64,000 bases of DNA from Mesostigma viride (GCA_009746045.1 RPFO01000041.1:8139669-8203668); one strand, 5' to 3'; positions 9,751 through 18,720 are shown, numbered from the stretch's first letter. Program-made: numbers and translations. Notes: generated by a model from the letters alone, not told the origin.

Positions 9751-10019
9751 GACAATTCGCCGGGAGCTGTCGATGCCTCAATTTGCATCACAATGGGGTC
9801 GCTCGCTGCCGGCCCTGCTGCAGTTCCACAAACCGCCACCCAACCTTTCTTCGCCAGCCCTCTCGCCAGGTACGCCGCCTGGACGAAGGTCGATGCGGTG
9901 CTCGGATGAGCGTAGGGATGAAAAGGTCGTGTTCGCTCCGGGGCTCCTACCCGAAGCGGCGGCTGCGAGCTTTGGCTTTGCGAAGGCTCAATGGCCCGCT
10001 CCGTCGGCACGTTGGACAT
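9747..10019 (-). CDS. Element A ORF1, first part
   Basis: ATG at 10019 lies only 27 bases from the end of the 5' LTR and opens a 90-codon frame rich in Ser, Pro and Ala. It ends at TGA 9747-9749, where the neighbouring frame continues as ORF1 part two. The start agrees with the position of ORF1 near the LTR end in B and C. No domain recognised. Confidence 0.5.
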   Translation of the reverse strand: MSNVPTERAIEPSQSQSSQPPLRVGAPERTRPFHPYAHPSTASTFVQAAYLARGLAKKGWVAVCGTAAGPAASDPIVMQIEASTAPGELS

Positions 10020-10045
10020 GAAGATGGAAAGGAGACAATAATACG

Positions 10046-10690
10046 AGTTAGAAAGAGCTCCCCACGTATGTGAGCTCTTGGTCTTTCACAGCACGGCTTA
10101 GCCAATGTTGCAAGGCAGCAACCTTAAATCCATGCACCAGGCCACGACCACGGTGGGCACTTCCACGACCAAGGTGGCACCCACGGTTCGTGCTTTCCGA
10201 GATAGCTGGTCATCCCCCATGACCAAGCTATATCCTTTGTGTTGTTCCTCGTTCCCATCGGCGTGACGAGGCACGTGCAGGCGTGCAAGCAAATCCACAA
10301 CGTCCACTGGCATCAGTGCAGAGCCAGGACGCACTGGATTTGCCTAGACTCTGCAACCTAGGAAGTACAGGACCTGTCACAGGCCTGCAAGGTCTAGTAT
10401 CCTTGCAGCCCTGTGCCAGTTCCAGTACCCCACCAGTCACAGGCTGCTGCTCCTCCTGGTCTACGTGGACCACAGTCACGTGATAGACAGGCTAAGCCTG
10501 TGCAGGTACGTCCTGCCACGTGTCCTGTCCACTGTACCAGAGGACTGCACCCTTGTCGGCCACGGATGGCTAGGACTTCGGGACTTCATATCTTTCTTGT
10601 CCCTTGTCTGTTTCAGGCGGTCAGCACGGCGTTGGAAAGGTCTTTCCAAACTGCATCCATTTAGCATATTGGTTGCCCAAAATGCTAGCT
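10046..10690 (-). repeat. Element A 5' LTR
   Basis: Direct copy of 632-1270. On the minus strand it begins AGCTAGC, one change from AGTTAGC, and ends TTTCTAACT. The internal sequence after it starts CGTATTATTGTCTCC, with no TGGTATC-type initiator-Met primer site. The TSD TATGC follows at 10691-10695. Confidence 0.9.
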
Positions 10691-10695
10691 TATGC

Positions 10696-10809
10696 AGCTG
10701 TGGCATGCCTTAGGCATGAAGGAGACTGGGGGTCTCTGCCCTTTCTCCTGTTGTGCACACACAGGGCTTAAAAGCACTTCGATGCTACGTGACTCCCCAA
10801 CGGTCCGAG
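10696..10809 (+). other. Short flank; possible upstream part of the 18833 ORF
   Basis: From about 10722 a frame is open up to ACGGTCCGAG at 10800-10809. The same ten bases occur at 18832-18841, where the frame resumes in register. This suggests one ORF interrupted by a (CATA)n-tailed insert that later received element B. Confidence 0.35.
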
Positions 10810-10911
10810 CACGTGTTTAATTAATTAATCCATGCATCAATCCATACATACATACATACATACATACATACATACATACATACATACATACATACATACA
10901 TACATACATAC
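10810..10911 (+). repeat. (CATA)n-tailed insert, left part
   Basis: About 33 bases of AT-rich sequence (with TTAATTAATTAA) lead into a (CATA)n run at 10843-10911. The run continues at 18721-18831 beyond element B. The insert as a whole is flanked by the 10-bp direct repeat ACGGTCCGAG, as expected of a 5'-truncated retroposon with a simple-repeat tail. Confidence 0.5.
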
Positions 10912-11527
10912 AGTTAACGTAAAGGATTTACGTTAGATGGATAGAGATTGTTACGCTCTTTCCAACGGCACCTTGAACGCCTCATTTGGTTAAGGAACGT
11001 AAAAGTTATGACGTTTCCTAGGCTGTGCCGACAGTACCCGGCGCGCCACTGTGGGCGCGTACGGACACAGGATGTACAAGTGTCACTTTGATAGTCCGCA
11101 GGACGTTGACAGGACTTGTACAGGACTTGATGGTCAATTGATAGGTAGGCGTGCTGTAGCGCGCCAGGACCTATGAGACAATTGATGCTGACTAGTGTAC
11201 GGATAGGTCCACAGGACTAGCCGTATGGACAATTGATAGATCTGCGCGCCAAAGGCGTGCCAGAGTCTGTGTAATCAATTGATTGACAGTTCAGCTGTGA
11301 CAGTGCAGCTGAATACTTGGACGCGTCCCTAGTAAGCTATATGAGTGACTTGGTCACACCGGGACGCTAGTTCTTGCGTGCACGTTCTCTTGGCACTGCG
11401 ACCCTGTCGTCTGTGCTGCGTGCAGTCTTGGAAGTGACGTGACTTACGTCTGTGTTTCCTGATTATTAATAAAGGCAACTTCCTGCAAGAACCATGGCGG
11501 AATTCGTGGCATTCTCACCTCACAACT
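10912..11527 (+). repeat. Element B 5' LTR
   Basis: It begins AGTTAACGTAAAGG and ends CTCACAACT. Polyadenylation-like ATTAATAAAGG lies about 30 bases ahead of the ORF1 ATG at 11494, so ORF1 starts inside the LTR. The internal sequence then starts CGTATTACAACTCG, sharing CGTATTA with element A. Confidence 0.85.
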
Positions 11528-12267
11528 CGTATTACAACTCGTATTACACGCTCTGTCAAAAAGATGCCAAATTCGGAAGAATTCGGATTCCGGACGATGA
11601 GGAAATAGCCGCTCCGCCGGCTGGTCTTCGTCAAGACCGACTGCGCCGTCGTGGCAGCAATTGCTCGACGAAGTCACATCGCTCGACGAGCTTCATCGTC
11701 AGCAGCGCGCAGCTCACGCATTGCTCGGGGATAACCCCGAGGACCCCGATTTGCCAGCACTGGTGCCGGCAATCGCGCACTGTTGGACCAGATTCGCAAA
11801 TTTTATCGACATTTACGGTCCAGGTGCGGGGAGGTTTGCGGTCGGTGACCGAAGTCACGACTGCCATTGAGGAGTTGGACAACGTCCTCTCTTCACTCAC
11901 CGGTTACCAGAGAAACCTGCAAAACTGGGCATCGCTACGCACGGGGGGCGCGCCGGCGGTGTCGACAAATTTGTTTCAGGATCTCGCGCTGCTATCGCTG
12001 CTCACTCGCGGCGTACGCAGTCGCGAGCGCCAGGTTTTAATTAACCTGGTGGCATTTCTCGCCTCTGTGCGAGAGTGGATTCCCGCGGGGTGGGAATTAT
12101 TGACGATCTTTACACATCCTCTGCGCCTCGTCGCGCGTCGGCGCGTCGCAACTTACGCGGCGGGGAGCACACCGGTTTTAATTCATACCGGTGCAGGTCC
12201 GGAGCTGGATATGGAGGATCGTGAGTTCGTATACACGTACTGCGACTTCAGGGGCCTTGACTACTAG
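11494..12267 (+). CDS. Element B ORF1, unknown function
   Basis: 257 codons, starting MAEFVAFSPH within the last 34 bases of the LTR. The 3' LTR copy keeps the same start (18686) but runs into microsatellite. A helical middle segment in neighbouring frames (IAHCWTRFANFIDIYG, then TTAIEELDNVLSSLTG) resembles D ORF1 (VEDWERILRHVQ...DDLEQELHGLVG), suggesting homology with frameshifts near 11830. No catalytic motif is visible. It could be a structural or chaperone-like protein or an N-terminal gag domain; this is not determined. Confidence 0.5.
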   Translation: MAEFVAFSPHNSYYNSYYTLCQKDAKFGRIRIPDDEEIAAPPAGLRQDRLRRRGSNCSTKSHRSTSFIVSSAQLTHCSGITPRTPICQHWCRQSRTVGPDSQILSTFTVQVRGGLRSVTEVTTAIEELDNVLSSLTGYQRNLQNWASLRTGGAPAVSTNLFQDLALLSLLTRGVRSRERQVLINLVAFLASVREWIPAGWELLTIFTHPLRLVARRRVATYAAGSTPVLIHTGAGPELDMEDREFVYTYCDFRGLDY

Positions 12268-12432
12268 TCGGCCTAATTTTTTTGCAGTACTCGTCGACAT
12301 TTTTTTGTCGAATTTTCAGCGGCAATTCGCGGGGGCGGCGACACCGGCGCAGGCGGCAGTGGCGACACAAAAATTTTGTACATATTTTCTGCTGCTTTGC
12401 TAAGGTGTTCTTTGAATAGCTGGTAGTGCAGG

Positions 12433-13531
12433 ATGGCTGAGGGACGCCGTAGCAAGGGTCCAGCCAGTGGGAATAATGGTGGGTGCTGGTAGTGGAACCG
12501 CTCACGTAGATGACGTGGGGCTTACCGGAGAGATTACCAACCTTCCTCACAATAATAATAATGCACAAGCTATTCATGGCTTTGATCTTACCACACAGGG
12601 TCTTTTAATTGTCAATCAGCTGCAGCCTGTAACCTCAGACTCCAAGCCTAAGCAGGCTGAAGAGTTTGTGGAGGGATTGGAAGGGTTCCCTAGCTTGTAC
12701 GGTGGTACAAATTACTATCAAATCTGGATAGGCAGTAGCACTTTTGGCAAGTGTACTGACCAGATTAAGGACCTAACCAGGGAGTAAAAGGCCAATAAGG
12801 CCTGGGCACTGTACGTGGCTGAGCTGAAGGAGCTGCTGGAAGACCAGCGAAAGAAGGTCGGCATCCATTGGCAGGACAAGTATCAAGGGTGGGAGGTCAA
12901 GGGGGACCTGATCCAGAATTTCCCTAGTTGGTTGAGGAGGGCAGGGCTCACGGCTTTAATGTCGCTGATAACATAGCCCTAACCAACTGGCTCAAGGTTT
13001 CTGGGCTGGATAAGGCGACACGTGGCTCCTTAAAGTCATGTGTGCCCCACACTCACCCTGAAGGCCTACAAGGTCATAATCAAACAAGCACTCGAGGCAG
13101 AGGAGCTGTTTGAGGGTGGAGTGCCAGCAGTGAAGGCTACCCAGGCAGGTGGGCGTACCCAGGGTGGCTCCAAGACGTCTGAGGCTGACCGAAGCCAAGG
13201 AGGGCGTAGGGGCAACCATAACAAGCGCAAGGGAGATCATTCACCTGATTCTGACAGGAGGTCACACTCCAAGTCGGTGTTCAGGCGGGTGGGTGGTCAG
13301 CCCAAGCAGGGCAACGCGTCTGACAACGGGGGCAGTGGCCAGGGCAAGTCCAAGATACAATGCTACCTGTGCAAGGGGTGGGGGCACATCAAGAAGGAGT
13401 GTCCCAGCTTCAAGAAGTCCCAGGGCCAGGGCAGCAACAAGAATAACAACAACAACAAGAAGAACAACAACAAGTCCCAGGCAGGCCAGCCTTCAAAGGG
13501 CAGTCAGCAAGAAGACAACAAGGAGCAGTGA
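12433..13531 (+). pseudogene. gag: Element B gag, degraded
   Basis: Gag remnants lie in three frames. MGIMVGAGSG... from 12467 ends at a TAA near 12785; VEEGRAHGFNVADNIALTNW near 12930 matches the D gag (LREDAMAKGFFVADRMAMGD); the frame from 13040 carries a basic linker and the zinc knuckle CYLCKGWGHIKKEC near residue 113, ending at 13531 in an Asn/Lys/Gln-rich tail. An ATG at 12433 may be the true start. At least one stop and two frameshifts break it. Confidence 0.75.
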
Positions 13532-13719
13532 CTGTCTGAGGCAACCCCTACACACCTTAATTCACCCAAGGGGGAGGCCAGGTGCTCCAATGCAGATTTT
13601 ATATCTGGGCAACAAGAGGGTGATCTCCAGGTTCAGTGTGGCCCCAGGTCACCTGGAGAGGTACAGGTTCCTATGAAGACGTCCTTGACAGCTGATGCAG
13701 CTGTAAGTATGTCTGACCC

Positions 13720-15393
13720 ATGCATCCTCGTGCTGGGCACGAGGGTGGACCTCTCATTTTGAGAGAAACCAATGTACAACCACAGAGGGGTGTGAAGGCC
13801 TCTGGTGGTATGCATGTGGTCCCTGCTGGCGGTCCAGGTGTTGGGCATGAGCAGGGTGACTCAGGCTCTGAGTCAGAACAGGATGGAAGTCAGCATGGTG
13901 ATGCTGGACAACCTGACAGCACAGTCCTGACTGTGCCAGGGACTGCTTCCTCTGTGTACCAGGAGTTGGGTGCCCGAATCCACAACATGTTTGGGCATGC
14001 CACTTCTCTGTCAAACAACTTTGCCTTCCGTATGGGCAGGGCACCCCTTCTTAAGGCGTGTCAGCAAGCTGCCTCACGGTGTAAGTGCCAGTTGTCCTCC
14101 AACAAGCCCAGGAAATCACATGCCAAAGCTCTACCTCAGAGCATTGGTGATCTGCAGTGTGATATCCAACACATCAGGGGCATGCAACTGTTGGTGTGCG
14201 TGGACAGGTACACGAAATACAAGGTGCTAGAGCATTTACCTTCTATGAAGAACAGGTACTTGCTGGCTGCCCTGCAGAATGTAAGAGCCAAGTTTCCTAC
14301 CACAAGGATCCAGGTGGACATGCAGTTTCAGCATCTCAAGGGTGATCCTACCCTTCCTGAGTTGCTGGTTACACCTAGGGAGGCTCATGGGCAGCAGGGT
14401 GCTATCGAGAGGGCAATCCAGGAGGTCAAGAAATTGATCATCTCTGAAGACTGGGTACCCTTGTCTGCACCTGCACTTGTCAGGAGTGCATGGCTGAGGA
14501 ACGTGGAGCAGCAGCTGAACAGCAGGGTTAACTTCTACTATGATGGAGTTGCTGTCAGCCCAATGGGTCTATATCATGGCCTGTGCCCACCACATGTGCT
14601 GGAGGGCTGGAAACATGCTGCACATGTCACCTTTGCCAAGCTGAGGGAGAAGGACCGGGGTTGGAAGATGCTGGAGCCACAAGTGGGTCAGAAGGTCCTA
14701 GCTTGGAAGGAACCTAGCCTTTATGGCAAACGTGGTAGCTGGAGTCCTGGGGTGGTTACCCAGGTTGATGAAGCTAGCCACGCATGCTTGGTCAGCATGG
14801 AGGACGAACCAAAGCATGTACACCGGCTGAGTTGGTCATATGTCAAGCCTAACCTGATGAATGAGGGCAGTCAGGCACAAGGCTCACAGGATCTGCAGGA
14901 TTTTCAGGTCCCAGGTGACATCACTGACGCAACGACCACATCTGTTGCAGGGGAATCTGTCAGCCCTGGCCAGGTTGCAGAGGTACTTGTTGAACAGGCT
15001 GCAAGGTCAACAGCTGGGGAGTCAACTGTCAAGCCCAAGGCACTAACCAAGCCCAGGGGGACAAGTTTGGCTGGATTGATTGGGGCTCTACAAAGGGCCA
15101 AGAAGCAGCCCAAGGTAGCCAAGCTCAGGTGGCATGGCAATCTGGGGCTGGACACTGCCTTAGAGGTAGACACTAATTCTCAGGTCTCCATCATTGGGAC
15201 CAGGGCTGCAGCAGGGTACAGCATGTCTGAACCCAGCTATCAGTTTGTGTCTGACTTCAGTGGCGGGGTACACGTGAAGGTACTGGGTGAGGTATTCATT
15301 CCTATCCTTGGACAGGACACTGCTTTTTGTGTCTTGGAGGGCTATCAAGGACCTGCTCTTCTGGGGCAGAATTTCCTATGCCAGGATGGGTAG
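13720..15393 (+). CDS. pol: Element B pol: integrase followed by aspartic protease
   Basis: The clearest view of the permuted order. Residues 88-123 are the zinc domain (HNMFGH...CKC). The core has Asp148 in CDIQHIRG, Asp200 in VDMQFQ and Glu230 in QQGAIERA. The integrase C-terminus lies around 320-375 (YGKRGSWSPGVV). The protease has Asp483 in EVDTNSQVSII and ends LLGQNFL near 551. So the protease lies after integrase in one uninterrupted frame, whereas copia has it before. Protease Gly after DT is replaced by Asn. A frameshift just before 15393 moves RT to the next frame. The first Met is arbitrary; the frame follows gag by about 190 bases. Confidence 0.88.
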   Translation: MHPRAGHEGGPLILRETNVQPQRGVKASGGMHVVPAGGPGVGHEQGDSGSESEQDGSQHGDAGQPDSTVLTVPGTASSVYQELGARIHNMFGHATSLSNNFAFRMGRAPLLKACQQAASRCKCQLSSNKPRKSHAKALPQSIGDLQCDIQHIRGMQLLVCVDRYTKYKVLEHLPSMKNRYLLAALQNVRAKFPTTRIQVDMQFQHLKGDPTLPELLVTPREAHGQQGAIERAIQEVKKLIISEDWVPLSAPALVRSAWLRNVEQQLNSRVNFYYDGVAVSPMGLYHGLCPPHVLEGWKHAAHVTFAKLREKDRGWKMLEPQVGQKVLAWKEPSLYGKRGSWSPGVVTQVDEASHACLVSMEDEPKHVHRLSWSYVKPNLMNEGSQAQGSQDLQDFQVPGDITDATTTSVAGESVSPGQVAEVLVEQAARSTAGESTVKPKALTKPRGTSLAGLIGALQRAKKQPKVAKLRWHGNLGLDTALEVDTNSQVSIIGTRAAAGYSMSEPSYQFVSDFSGGVHVKVLGEVFIPILGQDTAFCVLEGYQGPALLGQNFLCQDG

Positions 15394-16112
15394 TGATCAC
15401 GTCCTCTCTCCTGACTAAGGAAGGGGCTGGTCAGGTCCCACTGATTAATTTCAGGACCACTCACCTATCACGTGCAGTAACCAGGACGGTTAAGCGTGTG
15501 CAAGTGTGCCAGGGGCAGGAGCCCTTGGTTGATGACCTCATACTGCCAGCTGCTAGTCATCCAAGCAGTTTGGGCATTGGTCCTCACTCACTTGCTGGAC
15601 ACAGCCCTATCAACTACCAAGGCCTGGTGAAGCTCATGTCCTCTCCCATTATGTGTCCCCAGGTCACACTGGGTCTGATTAAATCTGGGGAGGACTGGAT
15701 CTCCAAGAAATGCGTGGAACCTGTCAATGACCTGCCTCCTGCACGACGTCTACTCAAGCTCAAGTTTGTCATCAAGATGAAGGAGGTGGACGGGGTCAAG
15801 GTACCACATGTCAGGCCAGTGCTGAATGAGTTCAAGGGTACTGGTGAGTGCACTGCTGAGGAGTTGTATACCCCTGGCATGCTGCATGATACTTGGAGGC
15901 TGCTGCTGTGTGTATTTCTAGGCCTTCTCAACAAGGGCTTGGACTATGGCTCAGTGGTGGTAGACTTCAAGAGGGCATTTCTGGAGGGGATGCAGATGTG
16001 GCACAGGAAAAGTGGGAGGGCAAGACGCCTTTCTATGTTAGGGTGCCTGCTGTATGGAAAAGGGACATCCACACGGAGTTCCTTAAAATCCTCAAGGGCC
16101 TGGAGGGCCTGA
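15327..16112 (+). CDS. pol: Element B pol: protease-RT linker and RT N-terminal half
   Basis: Continues pol after the frameshift near 15390. It holds the linker, then RT motifs KFVIKMKEVDGVKVPHVRP, EELYTPGMLHDTWR and VVVDFKRAFLEG with the first catalytic Asp. The frame goes out of register just after FLEG (about 15990), where the homologous sequence continues in the frame ending 16432. Copia-like RT; no start codon is meaningful here. Confidence 0.8.
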   Translation: MCLGGLSRTCSSGAEFPMPGWVVITSSLLTKEGAGQVPLINFRTTHLSRAVTRTVKRVQVCQGQEPLVDDLILPAASHPSSLGIGPHSLAGHSPINYQGLVKLMSSPIMCPQVTLGLIKSGEDWISKKCVEPVNDLPPARRLLKLKFVIKMKEVDGVKVPHVRPVLNEFKGTGECTAEELYTPGMLHDTWRLLLCVFLGLLNKGLDYGSVVVDFKRAFLEGMQMWHRKSGRARRLSMLGCLLYGKGTSTRSSLKSSRAWRA

Positions 16113-16432
16113 GGTCAAGTCCAATAATCTGGAGGGAGACTCTCAACCGTTTCCTGAAGGAGCATTGCAACTTGAAGGTCTCTCCTGTAGACCCCTGTCT
16201 GTTTCTGGGGCAATGGGAAGGCCTGCCAGTGTATGCTTCGCTGCACGGGGATGACCTACATCTGATAGCTCCCACGTCGTGGCTTAAGGAGCTGATCTCC
16301 ATCATTAAGTCCAAGTTTCCTCTGGGTAGGGAGCAATGGCAGGTGGAGAATGAGCCTCTGCTGTTTGTGGGCATGGAGGCCACACTGGTGAAGAAGGGGG
16401 GAGTGGCGTATGCTGCTGGTGGGGGGCAATGA
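15893..16432 (+). CDS. pol: Element B pol: RT C-terminal half
   Basis: From about 15990 this frame reads VAQEKWEGKTPFYVRVPAVW, KILKGLEGLRSSPIIWR and VYASLHGDDLHLIA. HGDD occupies the place of the catalytic YVDD. The same motif stands in A, C and D. The end at 16432 is a frameshift; the next frame opens at 16410. Confidence 0.8.
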   Translation: MEAAAVCISRPSQQGLGLWLSGGRLQEGISGGDADVAQEKWEGKTPFYVRVPAVWKRDIHTEFLKILKGLEGLRSSPIIWRETLNRFLKEHCNLKVSPVDPCLFLGQWEGLPVYASLHGDDLHLIAPTSWLKELISIIKSKFPLGREQWQVENEPLLFVGMEATLVKKGGVAYAAGGGQ

Positions 16433-17153
16433 TTATCAAGAGACCCTCATTAGCAAGCTTCCTCCAACCATCACACAGGCACTGTGTCCCATGGTGAGGG
16501 GCATGGTTGCTTGGGTGGCAGGCATTTCCAGGCCAGACCTTATGGTCATAGCCAGGTTGCCTGATGACATGCTGGTGGAGCTAGGGTCTGCCAAGGTGGC
16601 TGATCAGGTCAGGGCTTCATCTGGCATTCTGTTGTCTGCAGTGGATTTATCACAACCCATTTGCATGGAGCTGTATGTGGATAGCTCAATGGACAGCAGG
16701 CAGGTCTCCAAGGTCAGGGGCAGGGCTGCAGGGCTCTTTGTGCTCAGACAGGAAGGCCTGGGGAGTTTGGTGAGCTGGTTTAGTCGCCTGCACAAACGGG
16801 TGGCTGTCAGCAGTGATGTGGCAGAATGCAGGGCTATTTGTGAAGGCATTCACACAAGCCTTTATCTGAAGGAGTTGCTTCATCAGATGACTTCTAACAC
16901 TCCTTGGCCACTTCAGGTTACCACTCTTCTAAAAACAGACTCCATGGGGATGGTGCAGTTTGTGCACAGGCAGATGGCCAGAAGTAGGGACTTGGATTAT
17001 CTCCTTCTTAAGGAGTTGTCCTCCTTGGCCAATATTGAGCATATCCCTGGGGTTGACAATCCTGCTGATGCTTTGACCAAGCTAGTGCAGAAGGCAGCAG
17101 TGCAATACAAGGTTCTTCAGTCTCTGATGGACCCATCTCAGCAAGCTGTCTAA
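16410..17153 (+). CDS. pol: Element B pol: RT end and RNase H
   Basis: Copia-type RNase H with the acidic set Asp (YVDSSMDSRQ), Glu (DVAECRAICEG), Asp (KTDSMGMVQF) and Asp (DNPADALTKL). It ends at 17153 with the natural C-terminus of the family (LMDPSQQAV). It is joined to the RT half by a frameshift at about 16420. Confidence 0.85.
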   Translation: MLLVGGNDYQETLISKLPPTITQALCPMVRGMVAWVAGISRPDLMVIARLPDDMLVELGSAKVADQVRASSGILLSAVDLSQPICMELYVDSSMDSRQVSKVRGRAAGLFVLRQEGLGSLVSWFSRLHKRVAVSSDVAECRAICEGIHTSLYLKELLHQMTSNTPWPLQVTTLLKTDSMGMVQFVHRQMARSRDLDYLLLKELSSLANIEHIPGVDNPADALTKLVQKAAVQYKVLQSLMDPSQQAV

Positions 17154-18084
17154 GCTGGTGCATGGTTATAGGGCATTGGAGAGCAGATTGTGTGGTAGTG
17201 TCAGCATTGTGACTGGCATAATACCTGTATTTTAGTCTGTACTAAGGCTCATGGACCATGGTACACTCACTCTGATTTTAATCAGGATACAGCCAGGTTT
17301 TGGCTGGGGTTCATGCTGTTGACTACACAAGGTTGACAGGTCCATTACAGACCATGTATTCTATTTTAAAAGAAATGTATATTTGTACATACTTCTCACA
17401 ATGGTCTGGGAACCTTTATTCTGGGGTTTATAGGGCGGGGTTCGATTCCCTGGTATTATGTTTCTACAAGCTGGCCTGTTCAGGTGTTTGCCTGTTCAGA
17501 CTTCCCTAGTTCCCCAGGGCAGGATTTAATTGTTGCCTATGTGTTTCATTTTGTCATTTGTTTGCTGTGGCAGTTTACCATCTGGCAAGTAGACGGGCGC
17601 CGTAAGACGGGCGCCAATAGACCCCTGTTGAGAGAATGACAGGCAAACTATTGTAATACGCCTTACTTTGTCAAGTGGTATTTTAATTGTCATGGATTTA
17701 TTGTACTTATATTGAATATGTACTGGGTTTTATGGGATTAGTATCTGGGATTAATGTAACTCACCGCCAGAAGGTCATTGTACTGGAGGCTCTACCGAGG
17801 TGATGGGATTAATTCCTGGAGAAGACCTCATAGAATTAACCTGTATGTATTTAATTTTGTGTGCTTCTAATATCTGGTGGTACTCTGTAATGCCACTTCC
17901 ATAGGTTTTTATCCATTTCTCATGGAATGGTTTTCCCTGTGGCAGATCTGTTTCTTTTCCAGTTCCTTAAAAGAAAGGGCTGGGGGAATGGCAATGGCCA
18001 TTAAAGACATCTGTTCAAGCTTCAAGCTGGAGTGAAGGACATTTCAAGCTACTTCAAGGGTCCCTGGCAGGGGATGTGATCCCT
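17154..18084 (+). other. Element B 3' untranslated region
   Basis: About 930 bp without a supported ORF. It carries the T-arm-like hairpin (17436-17452), TTGTACATACTTCTCA near 17385 (also in the D 3' UTR near 43786) and a tandem pair of GGGCGCC motifs near 17600. Confidence 0.6.
17436..17452 (+). promoter_or_regulatory. TPsiC-arm-like hairpin in element B 3' UTR
   Basis: CGGGGTTCGATTCCCTG: a 5-bp stem (one G-U pair) and a TTCGATT loop. It contains a perfect B-box consensus GGTTCGATTCC and is identical to D 43510-43526. Confidence 0.6.
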
Positions 18085-18103
18085 AAAGAAAAGAAGGGAT
18101 TGG
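18085..18103 (+). promoter_or_regulatory. Element B polypurine tract
   Basis: AAAGAAAAGAAGGGATTGG lies directly before the 3' LTR and is nearly identical to the tract of D. Confidence 0.8.
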
Positions 18104-18720
18104 AGTTAACGTAAAGGATTTACGTTAGATGGATAGAGATTGTTACGCTCTTTCCAACGGCACCTTGAACGCCTCATTTGGTTAAGGAACGTAAAAGTTA
18201 TGACGTTTCCTAGGCTGTGCCGACAGTACCCGGCGCGCCACTGTGGGCGCGTACGGACACAGGATGTACAAGTGTCACTTTGATAGTCCGCAGGACGTTG
18301 ACAGGACTTGTACAGGACTTGATGGTCAATTGATAGGTAGGCGTGCTGTAGCGCGCCAGGACCTATGAGACAATTGATGCTGACTAGTGTACGGATAGGT
18401 CCACAGGACTAGCCGTATGGACAATTGATAGATCTGCGCGCCAAAGGCGTGCCAGAGTCTGTGTAATCAATTGATTGACAGTTCAGCTGTGACAGTGCAG
18501 CTGAATACTTGGACGCGTCCCTAGTAAGCTATATGAGTGACTTGGTCACACCGGGACGCTAGTTCTTGCGTGCACGTTCTCTTGGCACTGCGACCCTGTC
18601 GTCTGTGCTGCGTGCAGTCTTGGAAGTGACGTGACTTACGTCTGTGTTTCCTGATTATTAATAAAGGCAACTTCCTGCAAGAACCATGGCGGAATTCGTG
18701 GCATCCTCACACTCACAACT
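18104..18720 (+). repeat. Element B 3' LTR
   Basis: Copy of 10912-11527 with very few differences, ending CTCACAACT, followed by the TSD CATAC and the rest of the (CATA)n tract. Confidence 0.9.

Larger units (their letters stand above)
632..10690 (-). mobile_element. Element A: full-length LTR retrotransposon with permuted pol
   Basis: Two LTR copies (632-1270 and 10046-10690) flank ORF1, gag and pol, all on the minus strand. The whole is bounded by the 5-bp direct repeat TATGC at 627-631 and 10691-10695. Read on the minus strand the 3' LTR begins AGTTAGC and ends TTTCTAACT. A polypurine tract ending GGTTGG precedes the 3' LTR. Pol order is integrase, aspartic protease, RT, RNase H, with copia-like RT and RNase H. 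Two copies of one 765-bp inverted-repeat element interrupt gag and pol, and there are further frameshifts, so this copy is dead. LTR differences (639 versus 645 bp plus substitutions) suggest it is not recent. Confidence 0.9.
10912..18720 (+). mobile_element. Element B: LTR retrotransposon inserted in (CATA)n
   Basis: LTRs at 10912-11527 and 18104-18720 flank ORF1, gag and pol on the plus strand. The TSD is CATAC (10907-10911 and 18721-18725), inside the microsatellite. Domain order matches A and D: ORF1, gag, integrase, protease, RT, RNase H, then a roughly 950-bp 3' UTR with a T-arm-like hairpin. Gag has a stop and frameshifts and pol has three frameshifts, so it is inactive, although the LTRs remain very similar to each other. 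Confidence 0.9.

Noticed and set aside
17436-17452. True tRNA gene in the 3' UTR of B and D
   Set aside because: Only the T arm is present; no acceptor, D or anticodon arms could be built.
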